Source of the DNA: Pseudoxanthomonas gei
Lineage (GTDB): Bacteria > Pseudomonadota > Gammaproteobacteria > Xanthomonadales > Xanthomonadaceae
DNA: 64,000 bases
Assembly (NCBI RefSeq): GCF_010119615.1
Contig: NZ_QOVG01000003.1
Coordinates: 186,001-250,000, forward strand
Direction: 5' to 3'
Each line of letters begins with the position of its first letter. Within the stretch, counting starts at the first letter, position 1. The notes beneath the pieces were generated by a model. That model saw only the letters and a program-made list of their open reading frames with translations, had not been told where the DNA came from and searched no databases. This document shows positions 18,113 through 27,500 of the stretch, piece after piece. A program made the translations under genes and the position numbers.

Positions 18113-19408
18113 TCAGGTTGCGGGCTTGAAATGTTTCTGCAGCCCGGCCCAGCAATGCTGGTAGTCGCGCTGCCGGTGTGGCGACTCGATCGCCTGCCGG
18201 GTGGGACGGATCACCGCGCGGGTCTCGAACATGAAGGCCATGGTGTCGGCTATCACGTCGGGCCGGGAGAGATCGGCACGGCTGGCCTTCTCGAACGTGG
18301 CCGCATCCGGCCCGTGCCCGCTCATGCAGTTGTGCAACGAGGCCCCACCAGGCGCGAAGCCCTCGGCCTTGGCATCGTAGGCGCCGTGCACAAGACCCAT
18401 GAATTCGCTGGCCACGTTGCGGTGGAACCACGGCGGCCGGAACGTATCCTGGGCCACCAGCCAGCGCGGCGGGAAGATCGCGAAGTCCAGGTTCGCCGTG
18501 CCCGGCGTATCGCTGGGCGAGGTGAGCACGGTGAAGATCGACGGATCGGGGTGATCGAAGCTGATCGAGCCGATGGCATTGAACCGGCGCAGGTCATAGC
18601 GATACGGCGCGTAGTTGCCATGCCAGCCGACCACGTCCAGCGGCGAGTGGCCGATGTCGGCGCGCCACAGGTGGCCCTGGAACTTGGCGATCAGTTCGAA
18701 CTCGCCTTCGCTGTCTTCGTAGGCCGCCACCGGCGTTTCGAAATCGCGCGGATTGGCCAGGCCGTTGGAACCGATCGGGCCCAGGTCAGGCAGGCGCATC
18801 AGCGCGCCGAAGTTCTCGCAGACATAACCGCGCGACGCACCCTCCAGCAGTTCGACGCGGAAGCGGATGCCGCGCGGAATCACTGCGATCTGCTGCGGCT
18901 CGACGTCCAGCACGCCCAGCTCGGTGGCGATCCGCAGGGCGCCCTGCTGCGGCACGATCAGCAGTTCGCCGTCGGCATCGTAGAAATAGCGACCCTGCAT
19001 GGAGCGGTTGGCCGCGTACAGATGGATGCCCACGCCATGCTGTGCTTCGGCCGAGCCGTTGCCGGCCATGGTGAAAAGCCCGTCGACGAAATCGACCGGC
19101 GCATCGCCGATCGGCAACGGGTCCCAGCGCAACTGTTCGGGCGTCACTGGACCGGCGCTGAAATCATTGTGGAAATACGAATGCAGGAACGGCTCGAAAT
19201 GTCCGTGCATGGCCGCAGGCCGGATCCGGTAGAGCCAGCTGCGCCGGTTCTCCGAGCGCGGCGCGGTGAACGCGGTGCCGGTGAGCTGTTCGGCATACAG
19301 GCCGTGGGCGACCTGCTGCGGGGAGTTGCGGCCGATAGGCAGCGTGCCTTCCAGTGCCTCGGTGGCGAATTCGTTGGCGAAGCCGGATTGGTAATTTTCA
19401 CTGCTCAT
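18113..19408 (-). CDS. hmgA: Homogentisate 1,2-dioxygenase
   Basis: Opens the ring of homogentisate to maleylacetoacetate in tyrosine/phenylalanine breakdown. The 431-residue cupin-type non-haem iron enzyme shows [31 protein letters not shown] with conserved histidines, [13 protein letters not shown] and CMSGHGPDA, which hold the iron ligands. The ATG at 19408 ([10 protein letters not shown]) matches the family; it overlaps the end of the DUF559 reading frame by 11 bp. Downstream steps (maleylacetoacetate isomerase, fumarylacetoacetase) are not in the window. Confidence 0.97.
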   Translation of the reverse strand: MSSENYQSGFANEFATEALEGTLPIGRNSPQQVAHGLYAEQLTGTAFTAPRSENRRSWLYRIRPAAMHGHFEPFLHSYFHNDFSAGPVTPEQLRWDPLPIGDAPVDFVDGLFTMAGNGSAEAQHGVGIHLYAANRSMQGRYFYDADGELLIVPQQGALRIATELGVLDVEPQQIAVIPRGIRFRVELLEGASRGYVCENFGALMRLPDLGPIGSNGLANPRDFETPVAAYEDSEGEFELIAKFQGHLWRADIGHSPLDVVGWHGNYAPYRYDLRRFNAIGSISFDHPDPSIFTVLTSPSDTPGTANLDFAIFPPRWLVAQDTFRPPWFHRNVASEFMGLVHGAYDAKAEGFAPGGASLHNCMSGHGPDAATFEKASRADLSRPDVIADTMAFMFETRAVIRPTRQAIESPHRQRDYQHCWAGLQKHFKPAT

Positions 19409-19820
19409 GATCAGGCTCGCTTGATGCTTGAGCCCCTCTCCCATCGGGAGAGGGGTTGGGGTGAGGGTACGGTTTACCAGCCATCTCCCAGATCGCCTCG
19501 GCTACTGCTTCCGTCGCCAGCAGAACATCATGGCCCCAGAAACGGACGATTTGCCATCCCTGAGATTGAAGCACGCGCGTTCTAAGTGCGTCCCTTGCCT
19601 TTGTATGCTGCGATCCGTCCAGTTCGACGATTAGCTTTTTCTCGATGCAGCAGAAGTCGGCGATGTAGGGAGGGATTGGGTGTTGTCGGCGAAACTTCAA
19701 TCCATCCAGCAGACCACCCCGCAGGTGCTGCCATAGCTTGCGCTCGGAATCCGTCATTTCCTTGCGCAGACGGCGGGAGCTCTGGAGCGTGGTGGTAGGC
19801 AATGGCGGTTTGATTCGCAT
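19398..19820 (-). CDS. DUF559 endonuclease-fold (Vsr/PD-(D/E)xK-like) protein
   Basis: A 140-residue member of the DUF559 family, related to very-short-patch-repair endonucleases. Family landmarks: [20 protein letters not shown], then the presumed catalytic core [20 protein letters not shown] (Asp55, Glu66, Asp68) and the closing VRFWGHDV. The true domain ends near residue 114; the last 26 residues ([13 protein letters not shown] and beyond) are translated from the left flanking repeat and the hmgA leader. The gene is enclosed by 41-bp inverted repeats and separates hmgA from hppD. Function is unknown; a nuclease role is inferred from the fold. See the candidate element below. Confidence 0.85.
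   Translation of the reverse strand: MRIKPPLPTTTLQSSRRLRKEMTDSERKLWQHLRGGLLDGLKFRRQHPIPPYIADFCCIEKKLIVELDGSQHTKARDALRTRVLQSQGWQIVRFWGHDVLLATEAVAEAIWEMAGKPYPHPNPSPDGRGAQASSEPDHEQ
19433..19473. repeat. Left inverted repeat flanking the DUF559 gene
   Basis: 41 bp consisting of a 23-bp palindrome (CCCCTCTCCCATCGGGAGAGGGG) followed by GTTGGGGTGAGGGTACGGT-type sequence pointing inward. It is the reverse complement of the right copy except for the centre of the palindrome. It overlaps the 3' end of the DUF559 reading frame. Confidence 0.9.
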
Positions 19821-19826
19821 GGCTCC

Positions 19827-19867
19827 ACCGTACCCTCACCCCAACCCCTCTCCCATCGGGAGAGGGG
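19827..19867. repeat. Right inverted repeat flanking the DUF559 gene
   Basis: ACCGTACCCTCACCCCAACC followed by the same 23-bp palindrome as the left copy, in inverted orientation. It lies 7 bp upstream of the DUF559 ATG and 12 bp after the hppD stop. Confidence 0.9.
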
Positions 19868-19878
19868 TTTTCAACCGG

Positions 19879-20970
19879 TCAGAGAACCCCGCGCTTCATC
19901 TGGTCGCGCTCGATGCTCTCGAACAGCGCCTGGAAGTTGCCTTCGCCGAAGCCTTCGTTGCCCTTGCGCTGGATGATCTCGAAGAAGATCGGGCCGATCG
20001 CGTTCTGGGTGAAGATCTGCAGCAGCTTGCGCTGCTTGGTTTCCAGGTCGGCGTCGATCAGGATCTTGTTGCGGGCCAGCCGCGCCACGTCTTCGCCATG
20101 GTTTGGCACGCGCTGGTCGATCACTTCAAAGTAGGCATCAGGCGTGTCCAGGAACTCGACTCCCTGCTCGCGCATCGCTTCCACCGTTGCATAGATGTCG
20201 TCGGTGAAGCAGGCGATGTGCTGGATGCCCTCGCCCTTGTAGGCGTCCAGGTATTCGTTGATCTGCGACTTGGGGTCGTTGGATTCGTTGAGCGGGATGC
20301 GCACCACGCCGTCGGGCGCGGTCATGGCCTTGGACACCAGGCCGGTCTTGGCGCCCTTGATGTCGAAGTAGCGGATCTCGCGGAAGTTGAACAGGCGCTC
20401 GTAGTAGTCCGACCACTTCTGCATGTTGCCGAAGTACAGGTTGTGGGTCAGGTGGTCGATGAAGGTCAGGCCGAACCCCTTCGGATCCTGCTCGGCGCCC
20501 TGCACGGGCAGGAAGTCCTCGTACATCGAGCCCTTGTCGCCGTAGCGGTCGACCAGATAGAGCATGCAGTCGCCGATGCCCTTTACCACCGGCGCGTCGA
20601 CCGACTTGCTGGCGGCCTTGTCGGTGATCTCTTCGCCGCCATTGCCCAGCACCGTGGCCAGCACTTCGGCACCGGGCTTCTTGAAGCGGATCGCGAACCC
20701 ACAGGCGCTGGGCCCGTGTGCGTTGGCGAAGTCGGCAGCGAACGAGTCCGGGTCCTCGTTGACCAGGAAATTGACTCCGCCCTGGCGATACAGCGTGATC
20801 GGGCGGCTCTTGTGGTGCATGACGGCGGTGAAGCCCATCTTGCGGAAGTAGCCGTGGAGCAGCTCGCCCTGGCCTTCCGGCGCGGCGAATTCGACGAATT
20901 CGAAGCCATCGATGCCCATCGGGTTCTCGAAGGTGGTGACCTGCATGCCAAGATTGGGCTGTGCGCTCAT
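19879..20970 (-). CDS. hppD: 4-Hydroxyphenylpyruvate dioxygenase
   Basis: Turns 4-hydroxyphenylpyruvate into homogentisate, feeding HmgA. The 363-residue vicinal-oxygen-chelate enzyme has the iron triad His173 (TFIDHLTHNLYFGNM), His251 (IQHIACFTDD) and Glu331 (GPIFFEIIQRKG). The N-terminal half is the degenerate non-catalytic VOC repeat. Its promoter is readable (TTGCAA - 17 bp - TATAAA) and contains an operator-like palindrome in the spacer; the divergent MarR gene is the likely repressor. hmgA follows after the DUF559 gene. Confidence 0.97.
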   Translation of the reverse strand: MSAQPNLGMQVTTFENPMGIDGFEFVEFAAPEGQGELLHGYFRKMGFTAVMHHKSRPITLYRQGGVNFLVNEDPDSFAADFANAHGPSACGFAIRFKKPGAEVLATVLGNGGEEITDKAASKSVDAPVVKGIGDCMLYLVDRYGDKGSMYEDFLPVQGAEQDPKGFGLTFIDHLTHNLYFGNMQKWSDYYERLFNFREIRYFDIKGAKTGLVSKAMTAPDGVVRIPLNESNDPKSQINEYLDAYKGEGIQHIACFTDDIYATVEAMREQGVEFLDTPDAYFEVIDQRVPNHGEDVARLARNKILIDADLETKQRKLLQIFTQNAIGPIFFEIIQRKGNEGFGEGNFQALFESIERDQMKRGVL

Positions 20971-21006
20971 GGTGCTGGCCTCGCGGCTTGTATCGGGGAG
21001 GCGAAC

Positions 21007-21035
21007 TTTATAGTTTCATGTGTAACCAATTGCAA
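21007..21035 (-). promoter_or_regulatory. hppD promoter with operator-like palindrome in the spacer
   Basis: Read leftward: -35 TTGCAA (21035-21030), a 17-bp spacer, -10 TATAAA (21012-21007), 36 bp before the hppD ATG. The spacer holds GTTTCATGTGTAAC (21013-21026), an imperfect 14-bp palindrome, placed where a repressor would block RNA polymerase. The neighbouring divergent MarR regulator is the obvious candidate. A close relative of the palindrome is found before E1alpha at 28224. Confidence 0.7.
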
Positions 21036-21067
21036 GCGGCGCTGCGCCATCACCAAGGAAAAGTTTG

Positions 21068-21565
21068 ATGAACGATCCCACAGACAGCCTTCCCCCGGCC
21101 TCGGCTCCGTCGCCGGAGCATGCCGTGCTTGAGCTGGAACATTTCCTGCCCTACCGGCTCAGCATCCTGTCCAATCGCATCAGCCAGACCATCTCGGGGC
21201 TGTACGGGCAACGCTTCGGCCTGGCGGTCACCGAGTGGCGGATCATGGCGATCCTGGGCCGCTACCCGGATCTGTCGGCAGGCGAAGTGGCCGAGCGTAC
21301 GGCCATGGACAAGGTCGCGGTCAGCCGCGCGCTGGCGCGCCTGCTGGAACGCGGGCTGGTGCAGCGTGACACCCATGGCGCGGATCGGAGACGCTCGGTG
21401 CTGGAGCTGTCGCCGGTCGGCTACACGGTCTACGACGAAGTCGCGCCGATGGCGCTGGAATGCGAACGCCAGCTGCTGGCAAACCTGGACGAAACCGACC
21501 GCGCGCAGCTCGACGTCCTGCTGGCCAAGCTGGCTGACGGCGTAAACAACCTCACCGGCAAATAG
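21068..21565 (+). CDS. MarR-family transcriptional regulator, probably of hppD/hmgA
   Basis: A 165-residue winged-helix regulator. The core LSNRISQTISGLYGQRFGLAVTEWRIMAILG, recognition helix region SAGEVAERTAMDKVAVSRALARLLERG and wing HGADRRRSVLELS are typical of MarR. It is divergent from hppD with the operator-like palindrome between them, the usual arrangement for autoregulation and repression of the neighbour. The ATG at 21068 has AAGGAA upstream. Its last 33 codons are mirrored by a second, diverged C-terminal segment downstream of a REP (see pseudogene), so the present 3' end may be the result of a rearrangement. Confidence 0.92.
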   Translation: MNDPTDSLPPASAPSPEHAVLELEHFLPYRLSILSNRISQTISGLYGQRFGLAVTEWRIMAILGRYPDLSAGEVAERTAMDKVAVSRALARLLERGLVQRDTHGADRRRSVLELSPVGYTVYDEVAPMALECERQLLANLDETDRAQLDVLLAKLADGVNNLTGK

Positions 21566-21569
21566 CCTT

Positions 21570-21637
21570 GTAGGTCCGAGCTTGCTCGGATGCTTCCCGC
21601 CTCAAACAAAAAGAGCATCCGAGCAAGCTCGGACCTG
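21570..21637. repeat. REP pair GTAGGTCCGAGCTTGCTCGGATGCT behind the MarR gene
   Basis: Two 25-bp arms (21570-21594 and 21613-21637) in inverted orientation with a single mismatch, separated by an A-rich spacer. Each arm contains its own palindrome TCCGAGCTTGCTCGGA. It begins 4 bp after the MarR stop codon and ends at the start of the duplicated MarR tail. Confidence 0.85.
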
Positions 21638-21640
21638 CAG

Positions 21641-21748
21641 GGCCGCAAAAAGCTGCTGGCCCCGCTGGACCAGAACGAACGCGACCAGCTGGATGCGCTG
21701 GTGGCCAAGCTGGGACAGGGCGTGGATCTGATCACCCGCGCCGATTGA
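21641..21748 (+). pseudogene. Remnant of a second MarR C-terminus
   Basis: Translating from 21641 gives KKLLAPLDQNERDQLDALVA then KLGQGVDLITRAD and a stop. This aligns over about 33 residues with the end of the intact MarR protein (RQLLANLDETDRAQLDVLLA, KLADGVNNLTGK). There is no start codon and the first 130 residues are absent. A strong terminator stands 13 bp after its stop, which suggests this is the original end of the regulator gene and that the REP with a diverged copy of the tail came in upstream, or that a tandem paralogue was lost. Clear homology, uncertain history. Confidence 0.75.
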
Positions 21749-21761
21749 TCCACCCGGGAAC

Positions 21762-21793
21762 GACAACGGCGACCGAGGTCGCCGTTGTCTTGC
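21762..21793. terminator. Terminator between the MarR remnant and the peptide transporter
   Basis: A perfect 13-bp inverted repeat (GACAACGGCGACC, GA, GGTCGCCGTTGTC) in the convergent gap, followed by TTG on the + strand. Likely ends transcription from both sides. Confidence 0.7.
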
Positions 21794-21839
21794 AGCCAGG
21801 GCGCTGCCGTGCGTGGCAGCGTTTGCAGGCGCGTGGCGC

Positions 21840-23384
21840 TTACTTCACGCCGTGCATCAGCTTCTGGATCAGTGGGGCAATCAGGAACAGCAGCACGCCG
21901 GCGCCAAGCAGCGCCCAGAAACCGAACGTGTAGCCGCTCAGCGCCGACCCGGTTGTCATACCGCCTTCTCCGCTGACGTGGCCGGCAAAGATGCCCGAGA
22001 GATTGTTGCCAATACCCGTGGACAGGAACCAGCCACCCATGCCGAAACCAACCAGGCGGAGGGGCGCCAGCTTGGTCACCATAGAGAGACCGATAGGCGA
22101 CAGGCACAACTCGCCCACTGACTGGATCACGTAGACCATGAACAAGGTCCAGAACGGAATCAGGCCGGCGGCGGTGACCAATTTGGACAGTGCGAACATC
22201 AGCAACAGGAAGGCCATGCCATTGAAGATGAGGCCGAGGCCAAACTTACGTGGAATCGACGGATTGGCACGACCGAGCGCCACCCATAGCCAAGCCAACA
22301 CAGGCGCCAGTGCAATGATCGCGATGGAGTTAACCGACTGGAACCAGGACACCGGGAACGAGCGCTCTCCGCTGAGCGCATAAACAATGTCTGACAGCGT
22401 GCCGGATGGGCCAAAGATGTCGCGGTCGACGATTTTTTCTGCCAGGAACGTGAAGCTGCTACCGGCCTGCTCGAAGAACATCCAGAACAGGATGTTGAAC
22501 GTGAAGATGATCAACATCGCGATCACTTTGTCGCGGGCGATCGCACCATTGCGAAAGCCTTCGACCAACAGCAACCCGCACAGCCCGACGAACATGGCAC
22601 TCAGCACCAGCTGCAGCGCCCCGGCACCCATCGCCAGCAGGAAATAAACCACCGGGATAGACGCCAGCACGCCAGCGAATACCAGCAGCACTTTGCCCTT
22701 GTGGCCCTCGCCTTCCGCCGGCCGGCCGATGCCCTGCAGCTGCTTGCGCCCGAACCAGAACCAAACCAGGCTGATCAGCATGCCAACGCCAGCAGCGATA
22801 AACACCACTTTGAAAGCCGGCATCGCTTCGGTGCCGAAGATCTTCTTCGCCAAATACTGTGTCAGCAATGGCGCCAGCATGGCGCCAAGGTTGATGCCCA
22901 TGTAGAAAATGGTGAAGCCGCTGTCCCGTCGCCCGTCTTCGGTCGAATAGAGCTTGCCGACCATGGTCGAGATGTTGGGCTTGAACAGGCCGTTGCCGCA
23001 GATGATTGTCGCCAGACCGAACTTGAATACCTGTTCGCTAGGAAGTGAAATCATGAAGAGACCGGCAGCCATCACCGCTGCTCCGAGCAGGATCGACCGC
23101 TGATAACCGAGAACGCGATCCGCGACATAGCCACCGAAGATTGCCGCGGCATAGACCAGCGCCAAGTACGCGCCGTAGATGCGATTGGCGGGCGCTTCGC
23201 CCGTACCAGATCCATCGTGGAACTGCGCCACGATGTACAGCACCAGTGCCCAGCGAATGCCGTAGAACGCGAAGCGTTCCCAGAATTCGGTCATGAACAG
23301 CATCCACAACGGGGCCGGATGGCCCAGCACCTGCTTGAATTCCGGGATCTTCACCGGAGCTTGCGATTCGACGGCACCGCTCAT
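21840..23384 (-). CDS. Proton-dependent oligopeptide transporter (POT/PTR2 family)
   Basis: A 514-residue inner-membrane symporter that takes up di- and tripeptides with protons. The ExxER proton-coupling motif is seen in TEFWERFAFYG on the first helix, and the PTR2 signature in FTIFYMGINLGAMLAP; NGLFKPNISTMVG is also typical. Length is that of bacterial DtpT-like proteins with two extra linker helices. AGGGGA precedes the ATG. Base composition appears a little lower in G+C than the neighbours. Placed between tyrosine and tryptophan catabolic genes, it may supply amino acids to those pathways (inference). Confidence 0.94.
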   Translation of the reverse strand: MSGAVESQAPVKIPEFKQVLGHPAPLWMLFMTEFWERFAFYGIRWALVLYIVAQFHDGSGTGEAPANRIYGAYLALVYAAAIFGGYVADRVLGYQRSILLGAAVMAAGLFMISLPSEQVFKFGLATIICGNGLFKPNISTMVGKLYSTEDGRRDSGFTIFYMGINLGAMLAPLLTQYLAKKIFGTEAMPAFKVVFIAAGVGMLISLVWFWFGRKQLQGIGRPAEGEGHKGKVLLVFAGVLASIPVVYFLLAMGAGALQLVLSAMFVGLCGLLLVEGFRNGAIARDKVIAMLIIFTFNILFWMFFEQAGSSFTFLAEKIVDRDIFGPSGTLSDIVYALSGERSFPVSWFQSVNSIAIIALAPVLAWLWVALGRANPSIPRKFGLGLIFNGMAFLLLMFALSKLVTAAGLIPFWTLFMVYVIQSVGELCLSPIGLSMVTKLAPLRLVGFGMGGWFLSTGIGNNLSGIFAGHVSGEGGMTTGSALSGYTFGFWALLGAGVLLFLIAPLIQKLMHGVK

Positions 23385-23506
23385 GCGGTTTCCCCTTGTT
23401 TTTATTCAGGAATGACGGCCGTGCCTGGCGGCACGTGACGGGGGAGGATCACAGACCGGCGCCATTGACGTCAAACAAGGCTCGCCGATCAAGGACTTAG
23501 AGCGAT

Positions 23507-24388
23507 TCAATAGCCCTGAACAGGCGATCCTGGCTTGCCGTCGATCAGCGTGCGCACTTCGAACAGCTCCGGGAAGAAGGTCAGCTCCAGCGCCTGGCGC
23601 AGGAAGCCGACGCCGCTGGAACCGCCGGTGCCGCGCTTGAAGCCGATGATGCGCATCACCGTGCGCATGTGGCGGAAGCGCCAGAGCTGGAACTGCGTTT
23701 CCAGGTCCACCAGGTCCTCGCACAGCGCGTACTCCTGCCAGTACGCGTCGGTGTCTTCGTAGATCTTCTCGAACACCGGCAACAGGCCCGGGTCGGAGCT
23801 GTGCGGCTTGCTCCAGTCGCGCTCGAGGTTGGCCTTGGGCACGGCGTGGCCCTTGCGGGCGAGGTAGCACAGGAACTCGTCGTACAGGCTGGGCGCTTCC
23901 AGCACCGCGCGCAGGCCTTCGGAGCCATCGGCGTCGTAGGCGAACACGCGCAGCATGTCGGCGTTCTTGTTGCCCAGCAGGAACTCCATGGTGCGGTACT
24001 GCAGCGACTGGAATCCGGACGACGGCCCCAGCACCGGCCGGAACTCCATGTATTCCGAAGGCGTCAGCGTTTCCAGCACCGACCACTGCTCGGTCAGCTG
24101 CCGCAGCACCTGCTTGCAGCGCGCGAAGATCTTCTGGCACGGATCGATCTCGTCGCGCTGCAGGCAGGCGGTGGCCGCGCGCAGCTCGTGGATCATCAGC
24201 TTCATCCACAGCTCGGAGACCTGGTGCTGGACGATGAACAGCATCTCGTCGTGATGCGGCGGATCGGACGCCAGGCGCTGGGCGCTGAGCAGCAGGTCCA
24301 GGCGCAGGTAGCCGCCGTAGGTCAGGCGCCCGGCCAGGTCGGTGTGGATGCCTGATTCCAGCGGTCGCTGGTTGTCCTGGATGCTCAT
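23507..24388 (-). CDS. kynA: Tryptophan 2,3-dioxygenase
   Basis: Haem enzyme that opens the indole ring of tryptophan to N-formylkynurenine, first step of the kynurenine pathway. The 293-residue protein has His55 ([10 protein letters not shown]) and the proximal haem ligand His240 ([21 protein letters not shown]), the same numbers as in the X. campestris enzyme. The substrate carboxylate-binding segment RMEF-like is [11 protein letters not shown] here. Other kyn genes are not in the window. Divergent from the nuclease gene. Confidence 0.97.
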   Translation of the reverse strand: MSIQDNQRPLESGIHTDLAGRLTYGGYLRLDLLLSAQRLASDPPHHDEMLFIVQHQVSELWMKLMIHELRAATACLQRDEIDPCQKIFARCKQVLRQLTEQWSVLETLTPSEYMEFRPVLGPSSGFQSLQYRTMEFLLGNKNADMLRVFAYDADGSEGLRAVLEAPSLYDEFLCYLARKGHAVPKANLERDWSKPHSSDPGLLPVFEKIYEDTDAYWQEYALCEDLVDLETQFQLWRFRHMRTVMRIIGFKRGTGGSSGVGFLRQALELTFFPELFEVRTLIDGKPGSPVQGY

Positions 24389-24519
24389 GCGGAACCTGGG
24401 GAATGCGGGACCGGCATGGTAACGGCTGGCGCCGCGGGGGTGTCATGCGACGGTCGCGGGATTGCGGCACAATCGGGCGGCGCCGGCCGGGGAGCCGCGC
24501 CCACACCAAGGAGAGACAC

Positions 24520-27500
24520 ATGCGGAAGGGGTTCCTGCGCGATCTGGCGCTGGTGGCAATGGGGTTGGGCATGGCGGGGGCCGCGCATGCGCAGGTCGTC
24601 ATAAGCCAGGTCTACGGCGGCGGCGGCAACACCGGTGCGCCACTGCGCAGCGACTACATCGAACTGCACAACAACTCCGCTTCCAGCGTGAGCCTGACCG
24701 GATGGTCGGTGCAGTACGCCTCCAGCACCGGCACCTCGTGGCAGGTCACGCCGCTGGCGGGAACCATCGCGGCAGGCGGGTATTACCTGGTCAAGCAGGC
24801 CGACGGCGCCAACACGTCCGCACCGGCCCTGCCCACCCCTGATGCCACCGGCACCATTGCCATGGCCGCAGGAGCGGGCAAGGTCGCGCTGTCCAACGGC
24901 GCCGCCGCCCTTTCCGGAGTCTGCCCCACCGGCAATATCGACTTCGTCGGTTTCGGCACCGCGGCCAATTGCTCGGAAGGCGCCGCGCCTACCGCGACGC
25001 TCACCGCGACCACCGCGGCGCTGCGCGCAGGCAACGGTTGCACCGACAGCAATAACAACGGCGCCGATTTCGCGGTCGGCGCGCCGGCCCCGCGCAACAG
25101 CGCGTCCGCCGCGCTGGTCTGCGGCGGCGGTGGCCTGCCCATCCTGTCGGTGTCCGACCTGAGCCAGGATGAAGCCAGCGGCAATTTCGCCTTCACCCTG
25201 ACCCTGACCCAGGCCGCCGGCCCGGGCGGCGTCAGCGTGGACTACGCCACGGCCGACGGCACCGCACAGGCGGGCAGCGACTACACCGCCGCCAGCGGCA
25301 CGGCGACCATCTCCGCAGGCGCGGTTTCCACCCAGGTCGTCATCGCAGTCAGCGACGACAACGTGCAGGAAGCCGACGAAACCTTCTTCCTGGGACTGGG
25401 CAACGTCAGCGGCGCGCTGCTGGGCGATGCCCAGGCACAAGCCACCATCGTCAACGACGATGTCACCCTGGTGCCCATCCACCAGATCCAGGGCAGCGGC
25501 GCCACCTCTCCGCTCGCCAACCAGCTGGTCAGCACCACCGGCATCGTCACCGGCCGCAAGAGCAACGGCTTCTTCCTGCAGACCCGTGATGTGGACGCGG
25601 ACGCCGATCCGGCGAGTTCGCAGGGCGTCTACGTGTTCACCAGCGTCGCCCCGCCCGCGGCGGCGGCGGTCGGCAACGAGGTGCGGGTCAGCGGCACGGT
25701 CATCGAGTACGTGCCCACGGCCGATCCCAACCAGTTGCCGCTGACCGAGATCACCGGCAGCCCGACCGTGGCCCTGCTGTCCACCGGCAATCCCTTGCCC
25801 GCGCCAGTGCCACTGACGACCACGTTCCCGTCCCCGAATGGCGCCCTGGACCAGCTGGAGCGCCTGGAAGGCATGCGTGTCAGCGTGCCCAGCGCGACCG
25901 TGGTGGCGCCCACCCAGGGCAATACCAGCGAACCCAATGCCACCGGCAGCAGCAACGGCCTCCTCAATATCGTGGTCACCGGCGTGCCGCGGCCGTTCCG
26001 CGAACCCGGTATCCAGGCGCCCGATCCCGCACCGGCCGGCGGCAGCATCCCGCCGATCCCGCGCTGGGATTTCAATCCCGAACTGCTGACCCTGGACAGC
26101 GACTCGCTGGGTGGCCCCGGCTTCATCCTCGACCTGCCCGCAGGCGCGCTGATCGAAGGCCTGACCGGACCGCTGGACTACGGCTTCCGCCGCTACACCC
26201 TGCTGCGCGATCCGGGTGTACCCATCACCACCTCCGGCGGCGCCACGCCCACGGCCGCGCGTGCGGCCAGCGGTGACGAGTTCACCGTGGCCGCCTACAA
26301 CCTGGAACGCTTCTTCGACACGGTCAACGACCCGGCCATCGGCGAACCCGTGCTGACCGCCACCGCCTTCAGCAACCGCCTGTCCAAGGCCTCGCTGGCG
26401 ATCCGCAACTTCCTCAATACGCCCGACATCCTGGCCACGGTGGAAGTGGAAAACCAGAGCACGCTGCAGACCCTGGCCGACCGCGTCAACGCCGATGCGG
26501 TGGCCGCCGGCCAGGCCAATCCGCAGTACGCGGCCTACCTGCAGGAAGGCAACGACGTGGGCGGCATCGATGTCGGTTTCCTGGTCAAGGCCGGCGAAGT
26601 GGGCACCGGCATCGCGCGCGTGCAGGTCTTGGACGTCACCCAGTACGGCAAGGGCGCGACCTGGACCGAGCCCAGCGGCACGGCCAGCCTGCTCAACGAC
26701 CGCCCGCCGCTGGCCTTGCGCGCGGTGGTCCATTACGCCGACGGCCGCAGCTTCCCGGTCACCGCAATTGCCGTGCACCAGCGCTCGCTCAACGACGTCG
26801 ACAGCATCGAACCGTCCGGCCCGACCACGCTGGGTGACCGCGTGCGCCAGAAGCGCCAGCGCCAGGCCGAATACCTGGCCGGGGTGATCCAGCAGATGCA
26901 GGTCGACGAGCCTGCACGTCGCATCGTCACCCTCGGCGACTTCAATGCCTTCGCCTTCAACGACGGCCTGGCCGACACCATGAACGTGGTCACCGGCACG
27001 CCGACCCCGGACGACCAGACTGCAGTGCCGGGCGATGGCATCGACCTGGTCAATCCCGACCTGGTCAACCTGGGCGTGCTGGAACCGGCGGAGGAACGCT
27101 ATTCCTTCGTGTTCGGCGGCAATGCGCAGACCCTGGACCATGTCCTGGCGAACGAGGAACTGATCCTGGCCAGCTCGGCGTTCGCCCTCGACCATGCGCG
27201 CATCAACGCCGACTTCCCGGAAATCGCGCGCAACGACGTCAACTCACCGTCGCGCCTGTCCGACCACGATCCGGTGGTGGCGTATTTCGAAGTGCGCCAC
27301 CGCGCCGACCTGTCGGTCACGGTGGCCGCCAATGCCTCGCCGATCACCGCCGGCCAGGTGGCCAGCTACAGCGCGACGGTCAGCAACCTGGGTCCGGACA
27401 CCGCGCAGGCCACCGGCGTGGGCTTCGCGCTTGATGCGGCACTGCCCGGCATGACCGTGACAGCGCCCGCAGGCTGGACCTGCGACGCTCCGCAGGTGGC

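Larger units (their letters stand above)
19433..19867. mobile_element. Candidate REP-bounded element carrying the DUF559 gene
   Basis: A 435-bp segment bounded by near-perfect 41-bp inverted repeats whose outer ends are hairpins, containing only the DUF559 gene and inserted between hppD and hmgA. A gene-less inverted pair of the same repeat family occurs inside the E2 gene at 31501-31645. No target-site duplication is obvious to me. Mobility is inferred, by analogy with REP-associated transposases; DUF559 is not a known transposase. Confidence 0.45.

Noticed and set aside
24385..27195. A leftward open frame of over 900 codons opposite the nuclease gene
   Set aside because: It is antisense to a gene with signal peptide, catalytic motifs, ribosome-binding site and terminator; the translation is low-complexity and glycine/arginine-rich as expected of a GC-rich shadow frame.
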